Part shown: one piece after another, positions 26,620-35,585 of the stretch | Layout of the letters: every line of letters begins with the position of its first letter | Position numbering within the stretch: position 1 is the first letter of the stretch | DNA from: Parafilimonas sp. | Lineage (GTDB): Bacteria > Bacteroidota > Bacteroidia > Chitinophagales > Chitinophagaceae | Direction: 5' to 3' | Length of the DNA: 48,860 bases | Assembly: GCA_019247895.1 (NCBI GenBank) | Contig: JAFBAF010000102.1 | Coordinates: 1-48,860 of the forward strand | Translations under genes and position numbers: made by a program | The notes under the pieces: model-generated | Databases searched by the model: none | Told to the model about the DNA's origin: nothing | The model's input: only the letters and a program-made list of their open reading frames with translations

Positions 26620-28850
26620 TATTTGCTTAATATTTTTTCTATTGCTGTGTCATATAAATTATTCCAGCTTGAAACCTCACCCCAATCTTCATTATTAATT
26701 TTTATTGTTGATGCAGTAACATTTCCCAACACTGTAATATCAATTCCTGATGAAGCAGCTTTATGTTTTAAATCTTGCAATTTTTCCTGCGTACAACTTA
26801 CAACAACGCGGCTTTGTGCTTCACCAAACCAAAATGCATCAGACCTCACCCCTAACCCCTCTCCAAAGGAGAGAGGAACTACATCAAAACCCAAATTACG
26901 AGTGAACCCGCTTTCAAATAAAGCAACAATTAAACCACCTTCACTTACATCATGAGCACTAACAATAATTTTTTCTTTTATTAGCGATGATATAAATTTT
27001 TGTACCGCAAACTCTTCATCCAAATCAAATTCTGGTGCAGGTGATAATTCAACCTGTTTTATTTTATGCAAATATTCGCTGCTCGCAATATCATTTTTTT
27101 GTGTGCCGATAAGAACAATAACATCACCTTCATGTTTAAAGTCAAGCGTCATCTTATCATTCGCATCATTTAATAAACCAACCATACCAATTGTTGGTGT
27201 TGGATAAACAGGTCCTTCAGGGTTTTGATTATAGAAACTTACATTGCCACCAGTAACCGGCGTATTAAATTTTCTGCAGGCTTCACCCATGCCCTGCACT
27301 GCTTTTACAAATTGATAATACACTTCAGGTATGTATGGATTACCAAAGTTCAAGCAGTTGGTAACGCCGATTGGTTCGCCGCCGCTGCAAACAATATTTC
27401 TTGCGGCTTCGGCAACAGCAATCATTGCGCCTTTATATGGATCTGAGTTTACATATCTGCCGTTACAATCAACTGTAACCGCTAATGATTTGCCTGTACC
27501 TTTTGCTAAGATAATTGCAGCATCACTTGGCGAATTCGTACTTGTGTTGGCAGCACCAACCATGCTGTCATATTGAATGTATATCCATCTTTTGTTAGCA
27601 ATATTTGGCAACTGAATTAATTGTTCAGTAATATTTTTTAATTCAGTATTATCCTTAATATCTTTTATAGCATCAATACTGAATTTTTTTATTTCATCCA
27701 GATAAGCAGGCTCTTTATACTCACGTTCATACTGCGGAGCACCGCCACCTAACACTAATTCATAAGCCGGTATTTGCGCTTCTAATTTTCCATTTACATA
27801 AAAGCTTAACAACTTATCATCAGTAACTTCACCAATCCGGCTGCAGGGCAAATCCCATTTATCAAATATTTTTAAAACAGCTTCTTCTTTACCTTTTTCA
27901 ACAACAAGCAGCATGCGTTCCTGGCTTTCGCTCAATAATAATTCCCAGGCTTTCATGTTTTGCTGCCGTGTTGGAACTTTATCCAAATCAATACGCATTC
28001 CTACTTCACCCTTTGCGCTCATTTCACTGCAACTGCAAATAATTCCTGCAGCACCCATATCCTGCATACCCACTACAACACCTGTTTCAATAACTTCCAA
28101 ACAAGCTTCTAATAATTTTTTTTCCTGGAAAGGATCACCAACCTGAACGGCAGGTAAATCTTCAGCACTTTCCGCAGTAATATTTGCTGATGCGAATGAT
28201 GCGCCGCCGATTCCGTCTTTACCCGTTGCACTTCCAACAAAAAAAACAGGATTGCCGGTGCCTTTTGCAGTTGCACTTATAGTTTTATCCACTCTCACAA
28301 TACCAACACTCATTGCATTAACAAGCGGATTGGTTGAATAACAATCTTCAAAATACGTTTCGCCCGCAACGGTTGGAACACCGAAGCAATTACCATAATG
28401 GCCAATGCCATGCACAACGCCTGCAAGCAAACGCTGATTTTTTTTATCTTTTATATTTCCAAAACGCAAACTGTTTAATGATGCAATTGGCCTTGCACCC
28501 ATTGTAAAAATATCGCGTTGAATGCCGCCAACACCTGTTGCCGCGCCCTGAAAAGGTTCAATAGCAGACGGATGATTATGACTTTCAATTTTAAATACCA
28601 CACCCCAGCCGTTGCCAAGATCCATTAAGCCTGCATTTTCTTCACCCGCCGCCACCAGCATTCTACCGCCGCTGCGTGGCAAAGTCTTCAACCATTTAAT
28701 AGAATTTTTATAGCTGCAATGCTCACTCCACATAGCACTAAAAGCACAGAGCTCTGTAAAGTTTGGCGTGCGGCCAAGTTTTTGTTTTATTAATTCGAAC
28801 TCTTCGGCGGTAAGTCTTAATTCTTCGGCGGTTTTTGCGGTAATTTCCAT
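26619..28850 (-). CDS. purL: Phosphoribosylformylglycinamidine synthase subunit PurL
   Basis: 743 residues, the size of the small PurL that works with separate PurS and PurQ subunits; neither is in the window. It turns FGAR into FGAM in purine synthesis with ATP and ammonia. Visible signatures are [51 protein letters not shown] and HDVSEGGL. Near residues 657-670 the sequence [12 protein letters not shown] is encoded by a palindromic repeat-like insert (26843-26880) between GFDVV and [15 protein letters not shown], a place where homologues have only a short loop. The frame is kept. The start of hldD overlaps its stop. Confidence 0.95.
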   Translation of the reverse strand: MEITAKTAEELRLTAEEFELIKQKLGRTPNFTELCAFSAMWSEHCSYKNSIKWLKTLPRSGGRMLVAAGEENAGLMDLGNGWGVVFKIESHNHPSAIEPFQGAATGVGGIQRDIFTMGARPIASLNSLRFGNIKDKKNQRLLAGVVHGIGHYGNCFGVPTVAGETYFEDCYSTNPLVNAMSVGIVRVDKTISATAKGTGNPVFFVGSATGKDGIGGASFASANITAESAEDLPAVQVGDPFQEKKLLEACLEVIETGVVVGMQDMGAAGIICSCSEMSAKGEVGMRIDLDKVPTRQQNMKAWELLLSESQERMLLVVEKGKEEAVLKIFDKWDLPCSRIGEVTDDKLLSFYVNGKLEAQIPAYELVLGGGAPQYEREYKEPAYLDEIKKFSIDAIKDIKDNTELKNITEQLIQLPNIANKRWIYIQYDSMVGAANTSTNSPSDAAIILAKGTGKSLAVTVDCNGRYVNSDPYKGAMIAVAEAARNIVCSGGEPIGVTNCLNFGNPYIPEVYYQFVKAVQGMGEACRKFNTPVTGGNVSFYNQNPEGPVYPTPTIGMVGLLNDANDKMTLDFKHEGDVIVLIGTQKNDIASSEYLHKIKQVELSPAPEFDLDEEFAVQKFISSLIKEKIIVSAHDVSEGGLIVALFESGFTRNLGFDVVPLSFGEGLGVRSDAFWFGEAQSRVVVSCTQEKLQDLKHKAASSGIDITVLGNVTASTIKINNEDWGEVSSWNNLYDTAIEKILSK
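26843..26880. repeat. Palindromic repeat inserted in frame within purL
   Basis: ACCTCACCCCTAACCCCTCT followed by CCAAAGGAGAGAGGAACT. CTCTCC-AAA-GGAGAG is the hairpin core. The sequence strongly resembles an intergenic repeat common in Bacteroidota genomes. Here it lies inside the purL reading frame and adds about 12 residues. Confidence 0.7.
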
Positions 28851-28893
28851 TCAATTAAAAAATGAACGATGATGTATTTAAGAAATGCTGCCG

Positions 28894-28901
28894 CAAATTT
28901 A
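28894..28901 (-). promoter_or_regulatory. Candidate -7 box (TAnnTTTG) for purL-hldD
   Basis: On the minus strand TAAATTTG matches the Bacteroidota -7 consensus, 43 bases before the purL start. No -33 box is clear. Confidence 0.35.
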
Positions 28902-29081
28902 AGCAATTGAGTTTGATGTTATTTTATGTAACACAAATATCATTTAGCCACCCGCGGTAAATCTTGAATACTCTGTATATGTTTAATTCAACAACCAATT
29001 TACTTATGTGGTTCATTTTTTTTGAAACGCTGCTGCAAACATTAAAAACTATACTGTGGCTGAACAATATAATTTCGTGCT

Positions 29082-29981
29082 GTGGCGCATCATCACGATC
29101 ATCACCATCATGAGGTAACTGCAATAAAATCAAATGCTGCATTTGTTTTTGGCATTACATTCAATTTTTTATTTGTAATTATTGAAACCGTTGTTGGTTT
29201 TTATATTCATTCCCTTTCGCTGCTTAGTGATGCAGGCCACAACCTGGCTGATGTTTTTGCGCTGAGTTTATCATTACTGGCATATCGTTTAACTAAGGTT
29301 AGCTCAAATAAAAATTATACATACGGCTATCGCAAATCGTCCGTCATCGTTGCATTATTCAATTCCATGGTTTTAATACTTTCTATCGGAGCTATTTTAT
29401 ATGAAGCCATTCATAAACTTATAAAATCCGAACCATTGGCGGGAACAACTATTGCATGGGTTGCGGGCATTGGTATTATAATTAATGGTGCTACCGCTTT
29501 TATGTTTTTACGCAACAAAGCAAAAGACCTGAATATAAAAGCGGCTTACCTGCATCTTTTGGCTGATGCTTTGGTTTCACTTGTTTTGGTTATTGGAGGG
29601 ATTATTATTCATTTTACCAATTGGTTTTGGATTGATCCTGCATTAAGTATTATTGTAGCACTAACTATTTTATTCAGCACATGGAATTTATTGAAAGAAA
29701 GTTTGCGCTTATCATTAGATGGCGTTCCTGCAGATATGAATTTGGAACAGGTAAAAAAGGAAGCTGCAAAAATTAAAGGCATCCGCGAAATTCATCACAT
29801 ACATATATGGGGAATGAGTACCACTGAAACTGCATTAACCGCACATATTGTTATTGATGCAAAAAGCTCTCTTGACGAAGCTGAAAAAATTAAGCGTGAT
29901 TTTAAACATGCGTTAGAGCATATGAATATTCAACATGTAACGTTAGAAGTTGAAAGCAGCGATACCAAATGCGAAGGTTAA
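29082..29981 (+). CDS. Cation diffusion facilitator, zinc-type exporter (CzcD/ZitB-like)
   Basis: 299 residues from a GTG start, chosen because it begins the His-rich tail AHHHDHHHHE. Six hydrophobic segments follow. The metal site is SDAGHNLAD in the second segment and HLLADALVSL in the fifth, the DxxxH...HxxxD pattern of zinc-type CDF transporters. The C-terminal ~85 residues are the cytoplasmic ferredoxin-like metal-sensing domain (IREIHHIHIWGMST, MNIQHVTLEVE). It exports Zn2+ or a related ion in exchange for protons. It is divergent from purL. Confidence 0.93.
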   Translation: MAHHHDHHHHEVTAIKSNAAFVFGITFNFLFVIIETVVGFYIHSLSLLSDAGHNLADVFALSLSLLAYRLTKVSSNKNYTYGYRKSSVIVALFNSMVLILSIGAILYEAIHKLIKSEPLAGTTIAWVAGIGIIINGATAFMFLRNKAKDLNIKAAYLHLLADALVSLVLVIGGIIIHFTNWFWIDPALSIIVALTILFSTWNLLKESLRLSLDGVPADMNLEQVKKEAAKIKGIREIHHIHIWGMSTTETALTAHIVIDAKSSLDEAEKIKRDFKHALEHMNIQHVTLEVESSDTKCEG

Positions 29982-30014
29982 CGGATGCGGAAACAATGCA
30001 TGCGCCTTTAATAC

Positions 30015-30410
30015 TTATGGCCCGAGTTTCTTAAATATTTCTTTCATTGTGCCCGGGTCTATCGCTTTCATTTCTATAAGCCGCAATGCTTTCACCATTT
30101 TAAGCGTTGAAGTTTTATATTCAAGAAAGTGAGCTGTTTTCAAATGCGATTCGTACGCTTCTTTATCGGCGTATATTTCCAGGAGCCGCACTTGTGTTGG
30201 ATTTTCTTTTTGATACATCGGGTAAATGCAAATCACTCCGGGTTCTAATTTTACTGATGCACGGGATTCTGCCTGTAAGATATTTGTATATTGTTCAAAA
30301 TAGTTTGAATCGATTTCGATTTCTGCTATACGAATCATCATATTATTTTTTTGTGCAGACATGCTGGTATATAAAAACAGTACTGGTATTATAATTAAAC
30401 AATATTTCAC
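30015..30410 (-). CDS. Secreted ABM-domain (quinol monooxygenase-like) protein
   Basis: 131 residues. The signal peptide MKYCLIIIPVLFLYTSMSAQ is followed by an antibiotic-biosynthesis-monooxygenase/YgiN-like ferredoxin fold: MIRIAEIEIDSNYFEQYTNILQ, ASVKLEPGVICIYPMYQKENPTQVRLLEIYADKEAYESHLKTAHFLEYK. Many ABM proteins are cytoplasmic, so the export signal is noteworthy. The substrate is unknown. It is convergent with the CDF transporter. Confidence 0.82.
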   Translation of the reverse strand: MKYCLIIIPVLFLYTSMSAQKNNMMIRIAEIEIDSNYFEQYTNILQAESRASVKLEPGVICIYPMYQKENPTQVRLLEIYADKEAYESHLKTAHFLEYKTSTLKMVKALRLIEMKAIDPGTMKEIFKKLGP

Positions 30411-30565
30411 GCTAAATTATTTTCTAATTAAAACGAGCTTACTTGAAACTTTCGTTTTCTTGCCTTTCGCTTATTAAATGTTGCAGTGCTAAAGTTATAA
30501 ACTAAACATAAAATAATGTTGCAAGCTTATAACCTGGTTATATAACTATCTTTTATCTTTATTAA

Positions 30566-30997
30566 ATGAATAAAGATGGCCCCGTTTTAATAATTGAAGA
30601 CGACCTTGACGACCAATTTCTTCTTGAAGAAATCTTTAAAGAATTAAAGTATTCCAATAAAATTATTTTTTTTGCTGATGGCGAAGCAGCACTGGAATTT
30701 TTAATTCACGGCGATCAAAACCCTTTTCTTATTCTTTCGGATATTAATTTACCAAAACTTAACGGCATACAACTTAGACAAAAATTAAAAACAGATGCTA
30801 ACCTGCATCTGAAATGCATTCCCTATTTATTCTTTACTACTATTGGTAATCACAGGGCGGTAATTGAGGCTTACAGCACCTCTGTACAGGGATTTTTTAC
30901 AAAGCCTAACTCGTATAATGAGTTGCGGGAGCAGATACAAATTATTATGGATTACTGGAAGCATTGCTCAGCGCCTAACTATTTTTTAAGTTCATAA
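30566..30997 (+). CDS. Stand-alone response-regulator receiver protein 1
   Basis: 143 residues, a single REC domain with no output domain. Acid pocket residues are in IIEDDLDD (11-16), the phospho-acceptor is D59 in LSDINLP, the switch Thr is in FFTTIG and the conserved Lys is in FFTKP. This subfamily (Rcp1/CheY-like with a long helix 2 insertion) often works with PAS-type kinases. No kinase is directly adjacent; the PAS/HisKA gene at 35586 is a possible partner. Confidence 0.88.
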   Translation: MNKDGPVLIIEDDLDDQFLLEEIFKELKYSNKIIFFADGEAALEFLIHGDQNPFLILSDINLPKLNGIQLRQKLKTDANLHLKCIPYLFFTTIGNHRAVIEAYSTSVQGFFTKPNSYNELREQIQIIMDYWKHCSAPNYFLSS

Positions 30998-31077
30998 CCG
31001 TCCTTTTCTTTTATTATCTCACACAAAATATTGCAGAATTATATCTTGTTTAACTGCAATAAAATAAGCATTCCATT

Positions 31078-31188
31078 TTATTTCTTTGGCCTTGTGAGCA
31101 GTTCGCCAGAATTAAATAACTTCCATTGTCCTTCAGAAATTACTTCTACAGAACCATCTTTAATTTTAATGGCAATCGATTCATGCAT
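31078..31188 (-). CDS. Possible small protein downstream of cupin gene
   Basis: 36 residues: MHESIAIKIKDGSVEVISEG then QWKLFNSGELLTRPKK. It starts nine bases after the cupin stop on the same strand and has amino-acid content like a real protein. No family is recognised; it could be a remnant of a longer gene. Confidence 0.3.
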   Translation of the reverse strand: MHESIAIKIKDGSVEVISEGQWKLFNSGELLTRPKK

Positions 31189-31197
31189 TGGATTGGC

Positions 31198-31749
31198 TTA
31201 AAATTTAAGCGGAGGACCAACGATCTCCATCCCGTGTTTTCTCCAGAGCTCTTTTAACGTTTCCTGGTTTTTTGGAATCGAGGGCCCCAGTTTGCTCATT
31301 TCTTTAAAGAAATCCTCCATCAGACCAGCGGGTTGAAAAAGCACCAGCATTTGGCCTTCACCTTCGCTGGTTTTTGCAAACGCATGCGGAATCGTTCGGG
31401 GCGCAAATGCAGAATCACCCGGTTTTAAAGTAAAGGTATCATCAGCAACTTTCACAATAAACTCTCCTTTGATAATATAAAACCATTCGTCCTGGCTATA
31501 ATGAAGATGATACGCGGGGCCACCTTTCTCCTCACGGATGGTATCATAAATGAGCAAATCACCGTCCGTGTCTTTCGACGAAACTTTGCAGCTGAAATGT
31601 CCACCCATGATTAGAAGCTCTTCCTGGTAGCGGTCTTTGTTTGCTTCTACTTTAAAGCCTTTGTTAGGCCGGTTTTTTGAAAAGCCTTTCGCTTCCGCGG
31701 CAAGCGCTGAAGCCACAAGGGGAAACTGAAGAAACAAGCGACGATTCAT
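31198..31749 (-). CDS. Exported cupin-domain protein
   Basis: 183 residues from the ATG at 31749; an upstream ATG at 31788 adds 13 residues. MNRRLFLQFPLVASALAAEAKG resembles a Tat signal (RR then hydrophobic stretch). One cupin barrel follows at about residues 50-145: GGPAYHLHYSQDEWFYIIKGEFIVKVAD supplies the HxH(x)nE-type metal ligands and PRTIPHAFA the distal His. The C-terminal helix segment is FFKEMSKLGPSIPK...LKELWRKHGMEIVGPPL. Related exported cupins include quercetin-dioxygenase-like proteins; the reaction is not known. Confidence 0.82.
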   Translation of the reverse strand: MNRRLFLQFPLVASALAAEAKGFSKNRPNKGFKVEANKDRYQEELLIMGGHFSCKVSSKDTDGDLLIYDTIREEKGGPAYHLHYSQDEWFYIIKGEFIVKVADDTFTLKPGDSAFAPRTIPHAFAKTSEGEGQMLVLFQPAGLMEDFFKEMSKLGPSIPKNQETLKELWRKHGMEIVGPPLKF

Positions 31750-32064
31750 TAATTTTTGTTTTAATGGTGAATTGTTTTTTTCGTCCAAAGCAGCTAATGT
31801 TTAAAGCTTATCAAATTGCAATAGACATATTTTATTTGAAGTTCAAGTGAGGAAAGCTGTATTCCACTTACTACTAATTAATTAGAGATATGCTGATTAT
31901 GAGGAGCGGAAATATTTTACGCAGATCGAGTTATTCCTGCTACAGCATTATTTATCGCCACTGAAACAGCCGCATCTCTCATAACGCAGGGTCTCTGCCA
32001 TATAATAAGCTTTGCTGTAAAGATCCGGATCAATAAAGTCATGCATTGAAAACGAAGCCAACGG
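31750..32064. other. Intergenic region between cupin and tail-fibre-like genes
   Basis: About 315 bases. Apart from the small reading frame at 31948-32046, nothing recognisable is seen. Confidence 0.5.
31948..32046 (-). CDS. Possible small protein behind the tail-fibre-like gene
   Basis: 32 residues: MHDFIDPDLYSKAYYMAETL then RYERCGCFSGDK. It lies in the same frame as the tail-fibre-like gene, 18 bases after that gene's stop. The CGC motif and balanced composition suggest a real peptide or a fragment of an older gene. No family recognised. Confidence 0.3.
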   Translation of the reverse strand: MHDFIDPDLYSKAYYMAETLRYERCGCFSGDK

Positions 32065-33681
32065 TTACCTCGCAACAATCATTTGTTTGGTTCCTGATAA
32101 TTTTCCGTCAACATATAAAGAATAGTTGTACGCACCAGCCGCAAGCAGGTCTGCATTTACTTCCAAACTTCCTTTTCCTTTTGCTGTTATATTTACTTCT
32201 TTTAGTGCTTTTCCCGATTTATCACTTACTATAATTTTTGCTGAAGTATATATTTCAGGCAATACATAATTAATGGTAGTAGAGTTGTTGAACGGATTTG
32301 GAACATTTTGTGCAAGCATTGCGGTTCCCGGTATCTTGCTCGCAACGGCATTAGTGCCACTGATCATCGCTTTCATCTCATTTATCTGTCTTTGTAAATC
32401 AGCGTTTATACTTTGCTGCGCGTCTACTTTGGTTTTTAAATCCTCATTTTGCTTGCTTAGCTCCTGCACTGCTTTAACAAGCGGCACCACAAACTCTGCA
32501 TAACGCAACCCGTAAAGATCTTTGTCAGACTTGGCAGCATCCACACCGCTAAAATTATAGTTCAATGACTTTGCAGCCTTTTCTACATCTTGCGCAATAA
32601 ACCCGGAGTAAACGATCTGTTCTTTAATTTTTTGTGCCTGCAGGGTCTGTGCTGAAGCCATAATAGCTTTACCATTTTTATCGCGAATATCAGACCTGCC
32701 AGTAATTTTATTTGCCGCATCAATATCAAGATTATATGTAACCGCATTGAGTTTGTTAATAAAGGCTAACCCCGGAACATTGGCTTTAATATTCTTTTTA
32801 ACCCTGCCATCTGAAATGTTGCTCCAGTTAACATAACCGCCTATGCTGGTAACATCACCGTTGCCAATACGCACCTGGTTGCTTGCGGTTATCAATGCGC
32901 CATATCCAAATGCTGAGCTGTTAGACAGGTTTGGAGTACCAAAATATACATCCGCTCCATATCCTACCGCGGTAAGATCATTCCCCGTTCCATTTCCCGA
33001 AAGCGCATACTCGCCAACGGCTGTATTCTCGTTGCCTGAAGTATTGTTTTGCATGGCACTATAACCAAGTGCTGTGTTATCCTGACCGCCCTGGTTGCTA
33101 AGCAAGGCTAATACCCCGTTGGCGGTATTTTGAGAACCAGTCGTATTGCTTTTCAGAGCTACAGAACCTGTTGCCGTATTGTTGGAACCCGTGTTGTTAT
33201 ACAGGCTGTAATAACCGATAGCAGTATTGTCGGCTCCTGTAGTGTTATAGTACAATGCGCGGCTGCCATAAGCAACATTATCGTACCCGGCATCGTTACT
33301 GGTAAGTGCCTGGTAACCGGTAGCTATATTGTCGCTTCCAAGTGTTAAAGAAGAAAGCGCTGAGTAACCGTTGGCGATATTGTACGTACCGGTAGTAGTA
33401 CTGTTACCGGCCAATGGGCCAATGAACTGGTTGATATGATTTACATCAAAGCTTACTACCGTGTAGCCGCCACTGCGAAGGCTGCCCGTGAAATATATAT
33501 TTCGCCAACCCTTATTGGCATTGCCAAGGTCGCGCTTATTGTCTTGACTTGGTAATAAATGCTGGTTTATCTTAGTAGGTGAAGTAAGATTTGATAAAGA
33601 CTGGTTTGCCTGTGCAAGGATAGTTTCACTGCATGTGATCGAAATGAAATAAAGGATAAGATGCAGAAAGTTTAGTTTCAT
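32065..33681 (-). CDS. Tail-fibre-like surface protein with S74 chaperone domain and T9SS tail
   Basis: 538 residues. The N-terminal signal ends LAQ. A head region of YadA-type repeats covers residues ~85-260 (NTAIGYYSLYNNTGSN, NTATGSVALKSNTTGSQ and similar, ~15-16 residues each). A peptidase S74/intramolecular chaperone domain follows (SDGRVKKNIKANVPGLAFINKLNAVTYNLD, GFIAQDVEKA, YAEFVVPLVKAVQEL), then a coiled coil (~410-440) and a T9SS type A domain (NVPNPFNNSTTINYVLP). It is likely trimeric and surface-exposed, perhaps an adhesin. The T9SS tail argues for a chromosomal surface protein rather than a prophage gene. Confidence 0.87.
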   Translation of the reverse strand: MKLNFLHLILYFISITCSETILAQANQSLSNLTSPTKINQHLLPSQDNKRDLGNANKGWRNIYFTGSLRSGGYTVVSFDVNHINQFIGPLAGNSTTTGTYNIANGYSALSSLTLGSDNIATGYQALTSNDAGYDNVAYGSRALYYNTTGADNTAIGYYSLYNNTGSNNTATGSVALKSNTTGSQNTANGVLALLSNQGGQDNTALGYSAMQNNTSGNENTAVGEYALSGNGTGNDLTAVGYGADVYFGTPNLSNSSAFGYGALITASNQVRIGNGDVTSIGGYVNWSNISDGRVKKNIKANVPGLAFINKLNAVTYNLDIDAANKITGRSDIRDKNGKAIMASAQTLQAQKIKEQIVYSGFIAQDVEKAAKSLNYNFSGVDAAKSDKDLYGLRYAEFVVPLVKAVQELSKQNEDLKTKVDAQQSINADLQRQINEMKAMISGTNAVASKIPGTAMLAQNVPNPFNNSTTINYVLPEIYTSAKIIVSDKSGKALKEVNITAKGKGSLEVNADLLAAGAYNYSLYVDGKLSGTKQMIVAR

Positions 33682-33910
33682 AATTACGGTTTAAAAATTT
33701 ATAAAAATTAAAAATAGCAATAAAACTGTAATATTTATTATGGTTTAAACTAAGTGCTGAAGCATTATAAGACCAGCGCTGTTTAAAGACTTTTATCGTT
33801 TGCAAAATTGTATTATTTATACATTGTCATAAGCATTCTTACTTTACCAACTTCTGCATAGTTGCTAAACTTAGCATACGAATGGTATACCTTTACAAAA
33901 AGTAATCGGC

Positions 33911-34828
33911 ATGTCATCTGCTGGTGATAAAATATTTCTTGATGAATTTTCAAAAGCCCTAAAGAAAAATGCTAAAGACGGTGTAATAAACCTCGATGAA
34001 AAATTTGTACAACAGTTTAATTTTTTTGCCCAGAAATACGAGAACATAATAAGGATAACGGGCAATATAATTCCTACAAATAAATGGTCGTATCATCGTA
34101 TTTGCATAGTTACAAATGGCTTTGCTAATTATACCTGCGGCATTTATAAGTTTAAGGCCGTAAAGAATACATTATTTGTTTTGCCTGCAAATATTCCCGC
34201 CAGCAGCGAATGGAGTGATGATGGAAAAGGACTTGCAATTGTGTTTAATCGCGACTTCTTTATTCAACACAAATTTTCTCCCGCACATTTTGAAGATAAA
34301 ACGATCCTGCAATTTACGGTGCCGCCCTGCATTAACGTTTCAGATGAAAAGGCGGGGGAAGTAAAAAAAATATTCATAGAAGTTTTGAAAGAATATGAAA
34401 GCGATAACCTGCATAAATATCAATTGATCGCTTTAAAAGTTCTTGAGCTGTTTATAATCATTGAAAGACTGTATGAAGAAAAAACAGCATTAAAGAACAA
34501 TGGCAAAAACTTTGATATCATAAGAAAGTTCACACAGCTTATAGAAAAAAATATAAGGCAGCACCACGGTGTTACATTCTACGCTGCTCAGTTGCATATT
34601 CATCCCAATCATCTTAACGCAATAATAAAAGCACGAACGGGTTTAACTGCTAAAGAATGTATTCAAACACGCTTATTGCTCGAGATAAAATTTCTTTTGC
34701 ATTCAACAAACATGTCAATTAAAGAAGTTGCAAACCAGCTTGGCTTCGGTAATCCGTATTACCTCACAGTTTTTTTTAAAAGGTACCAGGGTATTTCGCC
34801 GGCTGCCTACAGGCACTCTTTTACTTGA
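33911..34828 (+). CDS. AraC-family transcriptional regulator
   Basis: 305 residues. The N-terminal ~180 residues resemble a cupin-like sensing domain. The C-terminal ~100 carry two helix-turn-helix units (YAAQLHIHPNHLNAIIKARTG and SIKEVANQLGFGNPYYLTVFFKR) ending in GISPAAYR, the classic AraC signature. The ligand is unknown. It is divergent from the tail-fibre-like gene and could regulate it. A receiver gene follows downstream on the same strand. Confidence 0.92.
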   Translation: MSSAGDKIFLDEFSKALKKNAKDGVINLDEKFVQQFNFFAQKYENIIRITGNIIPTNKWSYHRICIVTNGFANYTCGIYKFKAVKNTLFVLPANIPASSEWSDDGKGLAIVFNRDFFIQHKFSPAHFEDKTILQFTVPPCINVSDEKAGEVKKIFIEVLKEYESDNLHKYQLIALKVLELFIIIERLYEEKTALKNNGKNFDIIRKFTQLIEKNIRQHHGVTFYAAQLHIHPNHLNAIIKARTGLTAKECIQTRLLLEIKFLLHSTNMSIKEVANQLGFGNPYYLTVFFKRYQGISPAAYRHSFT

Positions 34829-34943
34829 AAATAGCAAGGCTTACTTTGATTTTTAAAAGTACCGGCACTTAATACAAGGCAACTTTGCATTTACGATAAA
34901 GCGTGAGCATACTTATAGCAAAGCTTTTCCTGAGGTTAAGAAC

Positions 34944-35366
34944 ATGCAAAGAGAAAACACTAACAATTTTATTATTGTTGACGACAACCCCATCGACATT
35001 ACCCTGTGTACTGCAATGATTAAAAAGGTAGTTAAAGATGCAGATATAATATCTTTTGAATTTCCACAAAAAGCATTTGCATACATTCAGAACGAAATGG
35101 ATAATGCCGCAAAAGATTTCACCACATTTCTGTTTCTTGATTTAAACATGCCGATATGGGACGGGTTTGAATTTCTTGACAACTTTTTGCAGTTGGGCGA
35201 AACAACAAGGGAAAAGTTTAAGATAATTGTGCTTTCGGTTTGTCATGACAGGAGAGAAAAACAAAGGGCCCTGAATTACCCTTGCGTATTGCAATACATT
35301 GAAAAGCCTCTTACAATAAATATGATTCATTCACTCGTTAATAAGCAGCAGGAAACCGGGCTTTAA
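34944..35366 (+). CDS. Stand-alone response-regulator receiver protein 2
   Basis: 140 residues, REC domain only. Acidic residues are in IIVDDNPID (13-18), the phospho-acceptor is D66 in FLDLNMP, followed by IVLSVC at the switch position and the conserved Lys in YIEKP. It is a CheY-like adaptor found often in Bacteroidota beside PAS kinases. The PAS/HisKA gene lies 219 bases downstream. Confidence 0.88.
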   Translation: MQRENTNNFIIVDDNPIDITLCTAMIKKVVKDADIISFEFPQKAFAYIQNEMDNAAKDFTTFLFLDLNMPIWDGFEFLDNFLQLGETTREKFKIIVLSVCHDRREKQRALNYPCVLQYIEKPLTINMIHSLVNKQQETGL

Positions 35367-35374
35367 TCATCCAA

Positions 35375-35450
35375 ACGCCTGGCGTGGTACCGGCCAGGCT
35401 CGCAACTTCGCCGAGAGGCCGGAGCACTTCGCGAAGCCGGGGAAGCATCT
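35375..35450. repeat. GC-rich palindromic block
   Basis: A block much richer in G+C than its flanks. GCCTGGC (35377-35383) pairs with GCCAGGC (35393-35399), and CTTCGCGAAG (35427-35436) is a perfect palindrome set in a CCGG-rich context. It lies between the receiver and PAS-kinase genes. It may be a dispersed palindromic repeat or a structured RNA element. Confidence 0.6.
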
Positions 35451-35585
35451 TTTGATTCAGTAATGGAATAATCGCTTTAAAAAAACAATTTTTGGTTCAA
35501 TCTATACTTCGACCGCAATGTTCTTGCTTGCGCAGATGGCTTTGATGAAGAAACATCGTGTAGAAGAAAAGTATATAATCACCTT

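Noticed and set aside
32065-33681. Prophage tail-fibre gene
   Set aside because: The protein has a signal peptide and a T9SS sorting tail, and no other phage genes lie around it.
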